Shown here in pieces: positions 1 through 9,599 of a stretch of DNA of 64,000 nucleotides. The notes under the pieces were generated by a model. It searched no databases. It saw only the letters and a list, made by a program, of their open reading frames with translations, and had not been told where the DNA came from. Source of the DNA: Candidatus Thalassarchaeaceae archaeon (GTDB lineage: Archaea; Thermoplasmatota; Poseidoniia; Poseidoniales; Thalassarchaeaceae); contig JAQXEZ010000014.1 of NCBI GenBank assembly GCA_029250605.1, positions 62,001-126,000 on the forward strand. Direction: 5' to 3'. Numbering within the stretch: position 1 is the stretch's first letter; each line of letters opens with the position of its first letter. Both the position numbers and the translations under genes were made by a program.

Positions 1-441
1 TTGCCAACCCGCAATACCCCTCTTTTGGACCATTTGAATGGCCTTTGAGTTTCCAATGCCGGATAGTAACTGGAACGAGTGGAATTTCAAGGACATTGGT
101 CCTGCACTGTTGTAGAATGAGATGTGCCTTTCTGGATCTGCTTGAATTGAACTGGAGAGACCTGAGATTAACTCTTGTTGCGAGGTCCCGCTGAGATCCT
201 TGAGTCGCACTTCTGAGAGGGGTCCGATGCTTTCTGAGGAAATTTCGATTACCCCCCCTACGGATATTCCGTCTATGTTGCTTGCTCTTGCTCTTAGCAG
301 GTACAAAGATGGTTCGCTAATGCATTGAATCTCGTGGCCGACTGGTCTTCTTTCTTGTATGTCAAGAATCCTCAGCCTAGCCTCTTTGTGGAGGGGGTCG
401 TTGGCCTCCTCGCCGGGGTCTTTAGAATCCTCGGGCTGCAT
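1..441 (-). CDS. DUF655-like helix-hairpin-helix protein (partial, C-terminus runs off window)
   Basis: Own reverse-strand translation from ATG at 441: MQPEDSKDPGEEANDPLHKEARLRILDIQERRPVGHEI...FHSFQLLSGIGNSKAIQMVQKRGI; HhH motif LLSGIGNSKA; lies directly downstream of rpoF as in other euryarchaea. Not in the supplied ORF track because it is open at the edge. Confidence 0.75.
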   Translation of the reverse strand, partial: MQPEDSKDPGEEANDPLHKEARLRILDIQERRPVGHEIQCISEPSLYLLRARASNIDGISVGGVIEISSESIGPLSEVRLKDLSGTSQQELISGLSSSIQADPERHISFYNSAGPMSLKFHSFQLLSGIGNSKAIQMVQKRGIAGWQ

Positions 442-503
442 AATCTCCAGCCCCCCAGAATGGTTCTCCCTGATGAATGAGTTGTTTGAAAGTGGTTTGA
501 TCA

Positions 504-875
504 CTATAGGACATGTTGCCTGATCACAGTGATGACTTCTTCTATTTCCGAGGTGTCCATTGCGATTCTCTTGCTAGCGATTATCACTCTTAAATCAGAA
601 ACTGTGAGAGGTGATAGTTCGGCTATCTTTGACGAAACTTCGGGATACTGCTTCAGTTTCTCATTTTCCATCAAGGCGACAAATAGGGAAGAGTAGACTG
701 CTGGATCGGTCTTGATTTTCCCCGACGGGTGCCCACTGGCACTGGCCTTCCATTCTGCATGTTGTAGTGCCATCGTCTGCTCGTAGGAGATTTCTCCTCT
801 TCTCTCGATTGCTTCCAGGAGCCTGTCTCTCACAGTAGCAAAGTCAACGAATTCTTTATCAGTCATTTTTTTCAC
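504..875 (-). CDS. rpoF: DNA-directed RNA polymerase subunit F (Rpb4-like)
   Basis: Length, Rpb4-like C-terminus (SPLTVSDLRVIIASKRIAMDTSEIEEVITVIRQH), and position next to L21e. Confidence 0.85.
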   Translation of the reverse strand: MKKMTDKEFVDFATVRDRLLEAIERRGEISYEQTMALQHAEWKASASGHPSGKIKTDPAVYSSLFVALMENEKLKQYPEVSSKIAELSPLTVSDLRVIIASKRIAMDTSEIEEVITVIRQHVL

Positions 876-1169
876 CTACTCAATCGGTCTGAGGTGTTCA
901 GGCCGGGCCACTACGGTCTTCATCATATTGCCATCGGCGACCCTGACCACATACGCTCTTCCCTGAGTGCCTGAGATTACTCCGGTCCTTCCTTGGAAAC
1001 GCCTGTGTGGCATACCCTTCTGCTGAGCGCCATCGAGTACGATAGCCACCTTGTCGCCTTCCTGATATGTGTGCATCGATCTGCTGATAAACAGCCTCCT
1101 ACGCTCCCTCTTGTCCTTCCTGAGGATGCTTCTAGTACCCTGTCTAGTTCCCTTTGTCCTAGTGACCAT
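876..1169 (-). CDS. rpl21e: 50S ribosomal protein L21e
   Basis: GTRQGTRSILRKDKRERRRLFISRSMHTYQEGDKVAIVLDGAQQKGMPHRRFQGRTGVI is a canonical L21e signature. Confidence 0.95.
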   Translation of the reverse strand: MVTRTKGTRQGTRSILRKDKRERRRLFISRSMHTYQEGDKVAIVLDGAQQKGMPHRRFQGRTGVISGTQGRAYVVRVADGNMMKTVVARPEHLRPIE

Positions 1170-1244
1170 GCTCTCACTGCTCCATTATCGCGAATTCGGG
1201 CGACCTGTGGGGCGTTCTTAAGGACTCGGATGTCATTTTCCTAA

Positions 1245-2789
1245 TCATTCGTAGTGAATCTCAAGCACATCTAGCCAGATGACCTCGCAATCCGTTCCTA
1301 GAACACTTTGAACGGATGGAGTGGTTCTGCCCTCGTCAGAGTGCACCAGTTCCTTAACGTAGGTTCCAGCTTCACATCTCAGGGTGATTTCGATCTCATC
1401 ATCTTCGAAGCTTAATTTGTCGATGGAAGTGATTTTTCTTCTTCTTGTCTTTGCAGCTCTCCTATGGGATACCCTCTGTGGTGTTTCTTGATCGATTACT
1501 TGGCCATCTAGCGAGAGGATTGATTTTTCTGCGGTTTCTTTGTCAACCGGGCCCTCTGGTCTGAATCTAATCGTGTAGGTCTTCTCGGACCTAGACTGTT
1601 TTACCTCGTTGACTTTCTTCCTTGTGCACCAGGTAAATCTGTCGACCTCAACCTTCCCCGGAGCGTGTCCTTTTACCAACTCGACCAAGTCTTCGACTGG
1701 TAGTGTCCTCTTTGACGGCTTCTTGACTTCCAATACAAATGGACGACCTGAACCGAGGCACCTGACATCGATGTCTTCCCTTCCCATCCCATGGAATGAT
1801 GTGTCTTCTGCGTCGAGGGCATCCCTAATTGGCTCGCCAATCAGATCTTGCACCGAGTCAACGTACTGAAGACCGGTCTCATCACAGGATTCGCAACCCT
1901 GAGCTCTCCCCCTACAAGCCCGGCAAGGCCAACGTGTTTGCGGAATTCCACGTGAGAGTTTCCTATACCTACCATAGAGGAAAATTGGCCTCACGTCTAC
2001 GTCGACCCTTAGCGTCAAACCGTCAACTAGAACCATTACATCTGGTTTCTCCTTGACGAAATCTACTTCCTTACCGAGACCCCTGATTCTCTCGTGAATC
2101 GATTCTACGATAGCCCCCTTGAGATGATAGGAGCCGGGTGCTCCATACTTACTTCTGATTCGATCCTCCTCTTGTACGAGGTCCTTTGGCAGGTGAATTC
2201 CAAATTGCATCGTCGAGAATTCTGTTTTGGAAAGGGTTTCGAACACTCTGTCCACGATATTTTCTACATCGTCGAATAGGTTCTCACATAGAGGGCAATA
2301 GTCCTGGACAATTTTTGACTCCAAGTCTGCATCCCTCAGGAAGGCCTCTTCCCTGATTAATGAGCCGGAATCCGGTCCAGATCCTTTGGAATGGAATCCT
2401 GAAACTCGAGCTAAACAATGGTCACAAACTCCAATTTTAATCACATGGGCTATGCCCAAAGGAGCGGGGCAAGGTGGAGAGTCCCAATTCACTGTGCTGC
2501 CCTCGAATTCCAAGTCATCGCCATCAAACCATATCTCCTCCGAATTGCCTTCTTCTGACTCTATCTCTTCGGATTCTAGTTCAGATGAGGCGTATCCTGC
2601 TGAGGCATAGAGTTGCCACTCATCCACCTCTTCCAGTTTGTCTCTATCACCTCCCGGTTCTATATCTCGCATGTAAATCGCCGCCGAAACGCAGGGGAGG
2701 ACCCTCTGCTTCGACAAGGTCCGGTATGGAAGTGAGGATTTGATTCCTTCGTATCGGGCTAAGAAGAGGGAGAGCCGTGCAATTCGCAA
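1245..2789 (-). CDS. pus10: tRNA pseudouridine synthase Pus10
   Basis: FHGMGREDIDVRCLGSGRPFVLEVKKPSKR catalytic-domain motif, Cys pairs CDHC / CPLC. Start may be internal (Met at 2672). Confidence 0.9.
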   Translation of the reverse strand: MRIARLSLFLARYEGIKSSLPYRTLSKQRVLPCVSAAIYMRDIEPGGDRDKLEEVDEWQLYASAGYASSELESEEIESEEGNSEEIWFDGDDLEFEGSTVNWDSPPCPAPLGIAHVIKIGVCDHCLARVSGFHSKGSGPDSGSLIREEAFLRDADLESKIVQDYCPLCENLFDDVENIVDRVFETLSKTEFSTMQFGIHLPKDLVQEEDRIRSKYGAPGSYHLKGAIVESIHERIRGLGKEVDFVKEKPDVMVLVDGLTLRVDVDVRPIFLYGRYRKLSRGIPQTRWPCRACRGRAQGCESCDETGLQYVDSVQDLIGEPIRDALDAEDTSFHGMGREDIDVRCLGSGRPFVLEVKKPSKRTLPVEDLVELVKGHAPGKVEVDRFTWCTRKKVNEVKQSRSEKTYTIRFRPEGPVDKETAEKSILSLDGQVIDQETPQRVSHRRAAKTRRRKITSIDKLSFEDDEIEITLRCEAGTYVKELVHSDEGRTTPSVQSVLGTDCEVIWLDVLEIHYE

Positions 2790-3082
2790 ACCTCTCTGAG
2801 GTGTGAGAAAGAATGGATACCGCTAGAGCATCCCGTTGGCCACTCCAATTGTACCCCATATTGCCCTACGGGAGTGGCCTTTGGCTTTTCGATTCTCAAA
2901 CGTAATATCTCTTCTTCGAATTCTAACCTTCTCTGCTCATTCTCCTGGCGTGGTTTGCATTTTGCGCACCGGCAATTAGAACGTATTTTCAGGTAACTGA
3001 TCCTGAATGAGTTTCCATCTGCAAATCTCATTGTGCAATACTCATCACTTCTCTCTAATTCGATAAGCAATTCTCTTGACAT
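2759..3082 (-). CDS. DUF971 domain protein
   Basis: MSRELLIELERSDEYCTMRFADGNSFRISYLKIRSNCRCAKC...QYGVQLEWPTGCSSGIHSFSHLREVC resembles the DUF971/GBBH-like N-terminal domain. Start set at MSRELL rather than ORF start 3118. Confidence 0.75.
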   Translation of the reverse strand: MSRELLIELERSDEYCTMRFADGNSFRISYLKIRSNCRCAKCKPRQENEQRRLEFEEEILRLRIEKPKATPVGQYGVQLEWPTGCSSGIHSFSHLREVCELHGSPSS

Positions 3083-3122
3083 GCCAATACCTCGCGTCAA
3101 TCGACCTAACAAAGACACCTCT

Positions 3123-3755
3123 ATGATTGTATTTCAATTTGGAGCGGAAAAGAAATTGAGCCTAGCCAGTCGTGAGGAGTTTATGCGGGCAATCGGTGAG
3201 GTCATTTCCTTCTCTGACTGGCCTGATTTCAAACCCAACATGACCCCTAGGGAGATTTTTTTCGAAGGAAGTTTTGGTGGGTCTTACTGGAGGCCGATAT
3301 TCTCATCGGTCGTTTCGAAGAGGCTCAGTGATCAGCATCTAGAGTTTGAAGAATGGTGGGAAGGGATAGAAGATCGGATGATGACCAACTCTGATTATGA
3401 TCGGAATAGGAATCGGTTCGGTGTTAATTGCGGAACTCCGCTAGAAATGTGGGAGTCAAAGGGTTGGATACGAGAGCAAGATCCGTATGGATGGGTTCAG
3501 TGGTATTGTAGATTCTTCAAAGGTAGGAGGAGCCCGGACGATGAGAGGCAGATAGGAAGGTGGAAGGCCTTTGCAGGTCCGAGGGGGAGATTCAGAATTC
3601 AGTTGATGAATCGCGTTATTTCCAAAGAAGGAAGACATGACGATGAAGAAATAAGTCCTGTAATCAGGCAGTCTCTCCAGCATTGGGCATACAGACTCAC
3701 CGTTTCTGATTTTGAAGAATATTCATTTGAGAAGTGGAAAGGGAGTATTTCGTAA
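3123..3755 (+). CDS. Conserved uncharacterised protein resembling a family known mainly in fungi/plants
   Basis: GSFGGSYWRPIFSSVVSK...WWEGI...YDRNRNRFGVNCGTPLEMWESKGWIREQDPYGWVQWYCRFFKGRRSPDDERQIGRWKAFAGPRGRFR. Start placed at MIVFQF. Confidence 0.7.
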   Translation: MIVFQFGAEKKLSLASREEFMRAIGEVISFSDWPDFKPNMTPREIFFEGSFGGSYWRPIFSSVVSKRLSDQHLEFEEWWEGIEDRMMTNSDYDRNRNRFGVNCGTPLEMWESKGWIREQDPYGWVQWYCRFFKGRRSPDDERQIGRWKAFAGPRGRFRIQLMNRVISKEGRHDDEEISPVIRQSLQHWAYRLTVSDFEEYSFEKWKGSIS

Positions 3756-3829
3756 CAATGAAAATTCCACATGTGAAAAATGAAATAGGTAAGTTTCCGG
3801 CAACGCTTGTCTGATACTGGGGAGTTAGT

Positions 3830-5230
3830 ATGTACAACTACAAACACGAGACTATCGTAGAAGCCGATGCTGAGTCAACCTTCGCCTGGTTTGAGCACGA
3901 GGGTTCTTTTCGGAGGCTAATGCCACCTTGGGAAGTGGCTGAGGAGGTTCGGGCTGATGAATCTCTGGAGGTTGGTTCTCAGAGGGTATTCAGATTCCCT
4001 ATGGGCCCAATCAAAATGACGTGGGTGGCAGAGCATACTGGTTACGAGCCCCCTCATTTCTTTTCCGATAAGATGGTGAAGGGGCCATTCTGGTCGTGGA
4101 GTCACGATCACCATCTAATCGAGGAAGAAGGGGTGACTAAAGTTGTTGACGAAGTGACATACCAGGTTCCATTTGGACCATTGGGGAATCTAGCTGATAG
4201 GGTTCTGGGGGGTAGACTTGTCAGGAGGAGGCTGGCCCAAATGTTCACTGCTAGGGAGTTGAGATTGCAGAGGGACATGGCGCAGCATGCTAAGTTCTCA
4301 GAAGTTGGGAGGAAACGGATACTTGTTGCGGGTTCGTCGGGCATGATTGGCACTCAACTGGTAGCTTTCCTCGATACCGGAGACCATGATGTCTGGAGGT
4401 TGGTTAGGAGGCCGGTGAAAGATGATGCGAAGGAGTTGCAATGGGATCCTTCATCAGGAGCCATGGACGAAAGAATTCTGGAGGGTTTTGATGCGATAAT
4501 CCATCTCGGAGGAGAGGGTATTGGCGACAAGAGATGGAGCAAGAAGCGGAAGAAGACGATTCGGGACTCTCGTGTAGACAGCACGACTCTTCTGAGTGCA
4601 GCAATTAGCAAATTGGACCAGAAACCCGAGGTTTTCATTCTAGCGAGTGCTATTGGTTGGTATGGAGATCGTGGGGACGAGGAATTGGATGAAGAAAGTG
4701 GTCTGGGGGAGGGTTTCCTCCCCAGCATTTGCAAGGAATGGGAGGCTGCTGCAACACGAGCGAGGGACTCGGGGATAAGGACGATTTTCCTTCGAAGTGG
4801 GATCGTTCTGTCTGGGACAGGCGGCGCCCTAGGGAAGATGTTGTTTCCATTCAAAATGGGAGCAGGTGGACCGATGGCAGGTGGCAACCAGTGGATGTCT
4901 TGGATATCTCTGGATGATGAAATATATGCAATACACCACCTTCTGATGAATAGCGATTCTCATGGGGTGTACAATCTTACTGCGCCAAATCCTTCTAGGC
5001 AGAAGAGTTTCGCAAAGACGTTGGGCAAGGTCTTGAGGCGCCCTGCCTTCGCTCCGCTTCCGGGTTTCATTGTCAGGATTCTATTCGGAGAAATGGGGGT
5101 AACGCTCACCCTAGAGAGTCAGAGAGTAATGCCAAACAGATTGATATCAGAGGGCTATGAATTCCTACATCCAAAACTAGAATTCGCCTTGAGCGATACT
5201 CTGGGGGCATGGAGAGATCTGCAGCTCTAA
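3830..5230 (+). CDS. SRPBCC domain fused to TIGR01777-type NAD-dependent epimerase
   Basis: N-terminal SRPBCC-like ~150 aa, then RILVAGSSGMIGTQLVAFL (Rossmann), FDAIIHLGGEGIGDKRWSKKRKKTIRDSRV and SAIGWYGDRGDEELDEES, typical of TIGR01777. Confidence 0.88.
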   Translation: MYNYKHETIVEADAESTFAWFEHEGSFRRLMPPWEVAEEVRADESLEVGSQRVFRFPMGPIKMTWVAEHTGYEPPHFFSDKMVKGPFWSWSHDHHLIEEEGVTKVVDEVTYQVPFGPLGNLADRVLGGRLVRRRLAQMFTARELRLQRDMAQHAKFSEVGRKRILVAGSSGMIGTQLVAFLDTGDHDVWRLVRRPVKDDAKELQWDPSSGAMDERILEGFDAIIHLGGEGIGDKRWSKKRKKTIRDSRVDSTTLLSAAISKLDQKPEVFILASAIGWYGDRGDEELDEESGLGEGFLPSICKEWEAAATRARDSGIRTIFLRSGIVLSGTGGALGKMLFPFKMGAGGPMAGGNQWMSWISLDDEIYAIHHLLMNSDSHGVYNLTAPNPSRQKSFAKTLGKVLRRPAFAPLPGFIVRILFGEMGVTLTLESQRVMPNRLISEGYEFLHPKLEFALSDTLGAWRDLQL

Positions 5231-5234
5231 ACCC

Positions 5235-8200
5235 TCAGACAGTTGTCTCTTGTGCCGTTTTCGAAATTTCGTCTCTGTATGCTAGTCCGAGCGCTGCGGG
5301 AGCGAGGACTAAACTTGCAACCAGTGAAAGCCCGATCATTATCGCGCAGAATAGTCCAAAGGTCGAGAAGAACCCCATTTCTGACTGGTTAATTATCGCA
5401 AATCCGGTAATGTCGGACACAGCCGATCCAAAGAGGGCTATGCCCGAAGCCCCCCCTACCGCCTCAATCGATTTCATTGTGCTAACTCCCTTCTCCTTCT
5501 CCTCTCTGAAACGTTCAATGATGTGTATAACGTAGTCGATTCCGACACCTAGAGAAATTGCTGCAATAGAAACCGTAACCATGTTGAGGCCGTATCCCGC
5601 AATTCCCACAATCGCATACAACCAAACAATCATCAAGAATATTGGAGCAGTGGTTATCGTTGCTAGAATGAGGGGCCTAGTTCCCCACAGAATTGAGAAG
5701 AATACGGCTAATATGGCGAAAAGGATCGCAAAATTGGCACCTGCTAGGAAATAGGAAATCACTGACATCAGTACCACATTAAGCATTATTCTTGGTACGA
5801 TTTGCCGTGGTTTCCTCCCGACATCCATCAATCTTGTTGACGCTGGTTTATCCTCCCGGAAACCCCACCAAAGTGCCATAATACAGAATACCAATCCTAG
5901 CAGGAGCGTATCCTGAAGATCATCCTGCATAGAGTCGGCAGCGACGAATCTGATAACTGGCTCACCGGTCGGCAATGCCCACGTTACTGGGTGTTCCGGA
6001 TCTTCAAATGCTGATTGCAAATCGCCTCTTTCTCGATTGGGCGTCACAGAGAGGTTCTGGATCGGTAATAGATCCTCTTCCAACTGTTTCAAAGCCGGTT
6101 CGACAAGGGCAAACTGCTCAGGGCTTGAAATGCCGAAGCGTAGTGAGGTTCTAGGAAATCTGGGTTCATCGCCCGAAATTGTCAACCAAGGCCTTTGGAA
6201 ATCAATCTCGCCTTCCACCTGGAGGAATTCTCCTACGATGCTGGTTGAGAGAGCGGGGTAACCACCACTAGCTGGGACGCCTCTAGTCAACATGAATCCA
6301 TATAGGAAGGATAGGCACTTGCTGTCGTCAATCGAAGGAACGGAAATGAGTTCCATCTCCCTATTGGGAACTAGAAGAGTCTTACATCCAATACCCCCGC
6401 CATTGGTATTGAAGTCCCATCCGGCTTGTTCGAATGGTGTCTGGTTCCACGCCATCGCACCTCTGACGTACCAAAGCATCAAATCGATCCCAATCAGTTC
6501 AACCTCGCCATTGGGCATTCTAGAAATCTGATCTGGGTCATCGGGTCCGTGAGAATTCATATTTCTACGGAGTTCATCAATCGCATCGAGGACGAGGGGG
6601 TTTGAGATATTGCCCTCGATCAAGATGTATGCGGGTTCGCCTTCGTCACTGAAGCGCTCATTGATGAGGCCGACTCCGACGGCCAAGTCTGAATCTGCTT
6701 CAATGAAGTCTTCAACCTGGAAGTCACCCTCCAGAGACAGCATGATGGGGGTCGCCAGTGCTGTGATGAGTAGTGAAACAATGACGACCGCGGGGGCGAA
6801 CCTTGCAGCCAGTGAGGATACAGAAGATAGCCAAGAGCTGGGTATCATGTGGATGATATCCTTTCTCTCTGCATCCAATCTGCCTCTAGATTCCAGCCAG
6901 AGGTCGATGTCGAGTCTGGCTAGAGGCACCCATAGGCCTGTTAGGAAGAAGGCGCAGAATACGCCAATTCCTGCCTCTATTCCGAACGATCTGAGCGCTG
7001 AGATACTCGATGTCATGTTGGCCATAAAGGCAACGATTGTGGTGACGGATGTGAGCATGATGGCTAGTCCGACTTTGCTAATTGCCTTGCGTACCGCCTG
7101 TTCTGAATTTGCCCCTGATCTGCGTTCCTCCTTGTATCTGTGAAGACTGTGCAGGCTGTCATCGATTTCCAGAGCCAGTATCAGTATTGGCAGTAGATTT
7201 GAGAATTGTGACCTGAAAATAATCTCATTCCCGGACCACTTTCCGATTATGATTGCCCAACCGATCAATCCATACATCCAGACTAGGGATAGGGCTAGGC
7301 TAGTGGCAACTATGCCTACGTCTGAGACTCTCCTCAGACTGGCCCAGAGAAGTATCAATATGGCAAATCCCATCAATAATATCAGAAATGCGCTAGAGAT
7401 TAGTTCTCGGTTAATTTCGACGTTGATTGACTCAGCGAACATTAGAGAGACTATCGTTTCGTCGCTCTCCCTGAGATCCTCCTCCAGGGATAGGTACAGC
7501 CACTCAACGGAGCACAGAGGTTGTCCAAGCTCCTCTCTCTGCCTACAAACCTCGACAGAGTTCCGGATCGGTTTTGTCTCCAAATCGAGTCCGTTCCACT
7601 CATAGCCGAACTCCGAGCTGGCGTTCTTCCAAGTGAAGGTCCAACCGTTCTGCTGCATTTCGTCCCTATCGAAGTTGATTATCATCCAAGCTGCTGATGC
7701 TGACCATCTGCCTCTTTGCCAGTTTTCAGAAACCAATGAGCCGTTCTCAGAGAATTCATGGCCGACCGGCCCAACTACGACTCCCATTTCATCAGGCAGG
7801 AAAGCACGGTCGTTAGACAGGAATCTAAGAAAGGCACCATTGCTGTTGTTTGCCATTCTATGGGCTGCTAAGTCTATGTGATCTTGTGTCACGTTCGGAT
7901 CATCGAAGGAGAGGCAATCCAGATCCCCACAGTTGTCCCAATTGGTTGGGGCCGGGTCAGTTGATGCAGTTATGTCAAGAGTAGCAGCAAGCTTGTATGG
8001 ATTAATCCTGGGTGCTGTCAAAGAGGACTCATTGGCCATAAAGGTCCGGAATTCGGTTGCCAAGTCTAGAATCCCCAATGCTGGGTCTCCAGAAATCTCA
8101 GATGCTAGAGGGAGATAGAATTCTGAAATCTCACTTTCTCTCATCGTACTTGCATCGTGATCGATCTCTCTGAGGACGGTTAGATTCAGAATACCGCCCT

Positions 8201-8513
8201 TTGGTTCTGAGATTCCCTCCTTGACTCCAGGAAAATCGGCAATCATCGTTATGTCCGATTCAGGTTCACCGAAGTGTTCCGGGTTTCTAACAAAAATTCC
8301 GAAGCCCCAAATGTTTCCTGCTGCGGTGAATTCTTCTCTCAGAACTTTATTGGCATCTAATTCTGGAGACTCCATGTCATAGGATTCAATGTCAATGGGT
8401 TCGGAAGAAGCGATAATCCCGGGAATCATGAAAATTGAGACTACTATTAAGGCGAAATGTACCTTTTTCCGACGTGGTATCAAGTAGTCGGCTAGACTCT
8501 CGAAGTCTCTCAC
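5235..8513 (-). CDS. RND/MMPL superfamily transporter
   Basis: 1092 aa, two halves with multiple TM segments and large extracytoplasmic loops; LEIDDSLHSLHRYKEER and LGVGIDYVIHIIERFREE motifs. Confidence 0.88.
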   Translation of the reverse strand: MRDFESLADYLIPRRKKVHFALIVVSIFMIPGIIASSEPIDIESYDMESPELDANKVLREEFTAAGNIWGFGIFVRNPEHFGEPESDITMIADFPGVKEGISEPKGGILNLTVLREIDHDASTMRESEISEFYLPLASEISGDPALGILDLATEFRTFMANESSLTAPRINPYKLAATLDITASTDPAPTNWDNCGDLDCLSFDDPNVTQDHIDLAAHRMANNSNGAFLRFLSNDRAFLPDEMGVVVGPVGHEFSENGSLVSENWQRGRWSASAAWMIINFDRDEMQQNGWTFTWKNASSEFGYEWNGLDLETKPIRNSVEVCRQREELGQPLCSVEWLYLSLEEDLRESDETIVSLMFAESINVEINRELISSAFLILLMGFAILILLWASLRRVSDVGIVATSLALSLVWMYGLIGWAIIIGKWSGNEIIFRSQFSNLLPILILALEIDDSLHSLHRYKEERRSGANSEQAVRKAISKVGLAIMLTSVTTIVAFMANMTSSISALRSFGIEAGIGVFCAFFLTGLWVPLARLDIDLWLESRGRLDAERKDIIHMIPSSWLSSVSSLAARFAPAVVIVSLLITALATPIMLSLEGDFQVEDFIEADSDLAVGVGLINERFSDEGEPAYILIEGNISNPLVLDAIDELRRNMNSHGPDDPDQISRMPNGEVELIGIDLMLWYVRGAMAWNQTPFEQAGWDFNTNGGGIGCKTLLVPNREMELISVPSIDDSKCLSFLYGFMLTRGVPASGGYPALSTSIVGEFLQVEGEIDFQRPWLTISGDEPRFPRTSLRFGISSPEQFALVEPALKQLEEDLLPIQNLSVTPNRERGDLQSAFEDPEHPVTWALPTGEPVIRFVAADSMQDDLQDTLLLGLVFCIMALWWGFREDKPASTRLMDVGRKPRQIVPRIMLNVVLMSVISYFLAGANFAILFAILAVFFSILWGTRPLILATITTAPIFLMIVWLYAIVGIAGYGLNMVTVSIAAISLGVGIDYVIHIIERFREEKEKGVSTMKSIEAVGGASGIALFGSAVSDITGFAIINQSEMGFFSTFGLFCAIMIGLSLVASLVLAPAALGLAYRDEISKTAQETTV

Positions 8514-8557
8514 GGTCCAATCGCAGGGAATTCAATATTTCACTGATTGTATTCTGT

Positions 8558-9541
8558 TTACAAGCCGCTGTCTTTGAGAGATTTCAGTGCCTCTACCTGT
8601 GACTTGGTAAGTTTCTCGAGTTCGGACAAAGTGAACTCCACGTCCAAAGCCCCGCCGGCGTGCCCATGGCCTTGAAGGCGTCTTCTATCACCAATTCTAG
8701 TTCCACGTGGGACCTCTATCTGCAGTCTCTTTCCGGATGGGGTCTTAATTCTCACTTTGCCTCCAAGGGCCAGCATTGTGTATGGGAGTCTGACTTCTTG
8801 TATTAGTCGGCCATCTTCCCATCGGCGGTCCTCGTCGGCATCGAGTCGGACTGTGATAAGCAGGTCCCCTGAATCACCCTCTGGGTGCTCGTGACCCATT
8901 CCCTTTAGACGTAGTAAGTGACCGTGCTCAGCTCCTTTGGGTACTCTTACCGTAATGGAACTTCCCTTTGTGATGACTCCGGTTCCTCTGCATACAGAAC
9001 ATCTCCTTGTTGAGCCAAAGCTGGAACCATTGCAATCCGGGCACCTCCGCATTCTTCGATGGCTAAATTTGACTTCAGTACCACTAATTGCTTGATCAAG
9101 AGATATGTCCAAACCGGCTTGAATATCGGCACCTTTGGAAATCTGCTGACTGGGGCTGGGCCCCCCCCTAGTGCCTCCAAATCCAGAGTCGGATCCAGGA
9201 CTCTGGCTACCTCTGCCGCCCATAAATTGTGAGAAAATATCTCCCAAATCCACCCCCCCAAACGGGGATCGGTTCCTTCCACCTTGGAACATCTCCTCCA
9301 TTCGCCTCTGTTGATCGTGCTGACTCCTGCCCTCAGCAGTTCCAATCGACTCATATGCGGATTGTATTGCCTTGAATCGCTCTTCTGCTGCAGCATCTCC
9401 AGGATTCCTATCTGGATGGTATTGCCTAGCTAGCTTACGATATGCCCGCTTTATCTCTGCATCTGAAGCATCCTTTGAGACGTCCAAGGTTCGATAGGGG
9501 TCTTCGGGCACAATAGTACTCCAGAAGGCATTGTCCTTCAA
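8558..9541 (-). CDS. DnaJ family chaperone with reduced zinc centre
   Basis: J-domain DPYRTLDVSKDASDAEIKRAYRKLARQYHPDRNPGD, G/F region, CPDCNGSS...CSVCRGTG, C-terminal substrate-binding domains. Confidence 0.92.
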   Translation of the reverse strand: MKDNAFWSTIVPEDPYRTLDVSKDASDAEIKRAYRKLARQYHPDRNPGDAAAEERFKAIQSAYESIGTAEGRSQHDQQRRMEEMFQGGRNRSPFGGVDLGDIFSQFMGGRGSQSPGSDSGFGGTRGGPSPSQQISKGADIQAGLDISLDQAISGTEVKFSHRRMRRCPDCNGSSFGSTRRCSVCRGTGVITKGSSITVRVPKGAEHGHLLRLKGMGHEHPEGDSGDLLITVRLDADEDRRWEDGRLIQEVRLPYTMLALGGKVRIKTPSGKRLQIEVPRGTRIGDRRRLQGHGHAGGALDVEFTLSELEKLTKSQVEALKSLKDSGL

Positions 9542-9599
9542 CCTGATGAGGAAGAGTGCTAACCGGTGTTCTAATCATTGGTGCCTTGCTGGGAGTGGC

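Noticed and set aside
4354-4887. Minus-strand ORF opposite the TIGR01777 gene
   Set aside because: Antisense artefact; no start context or domain support.
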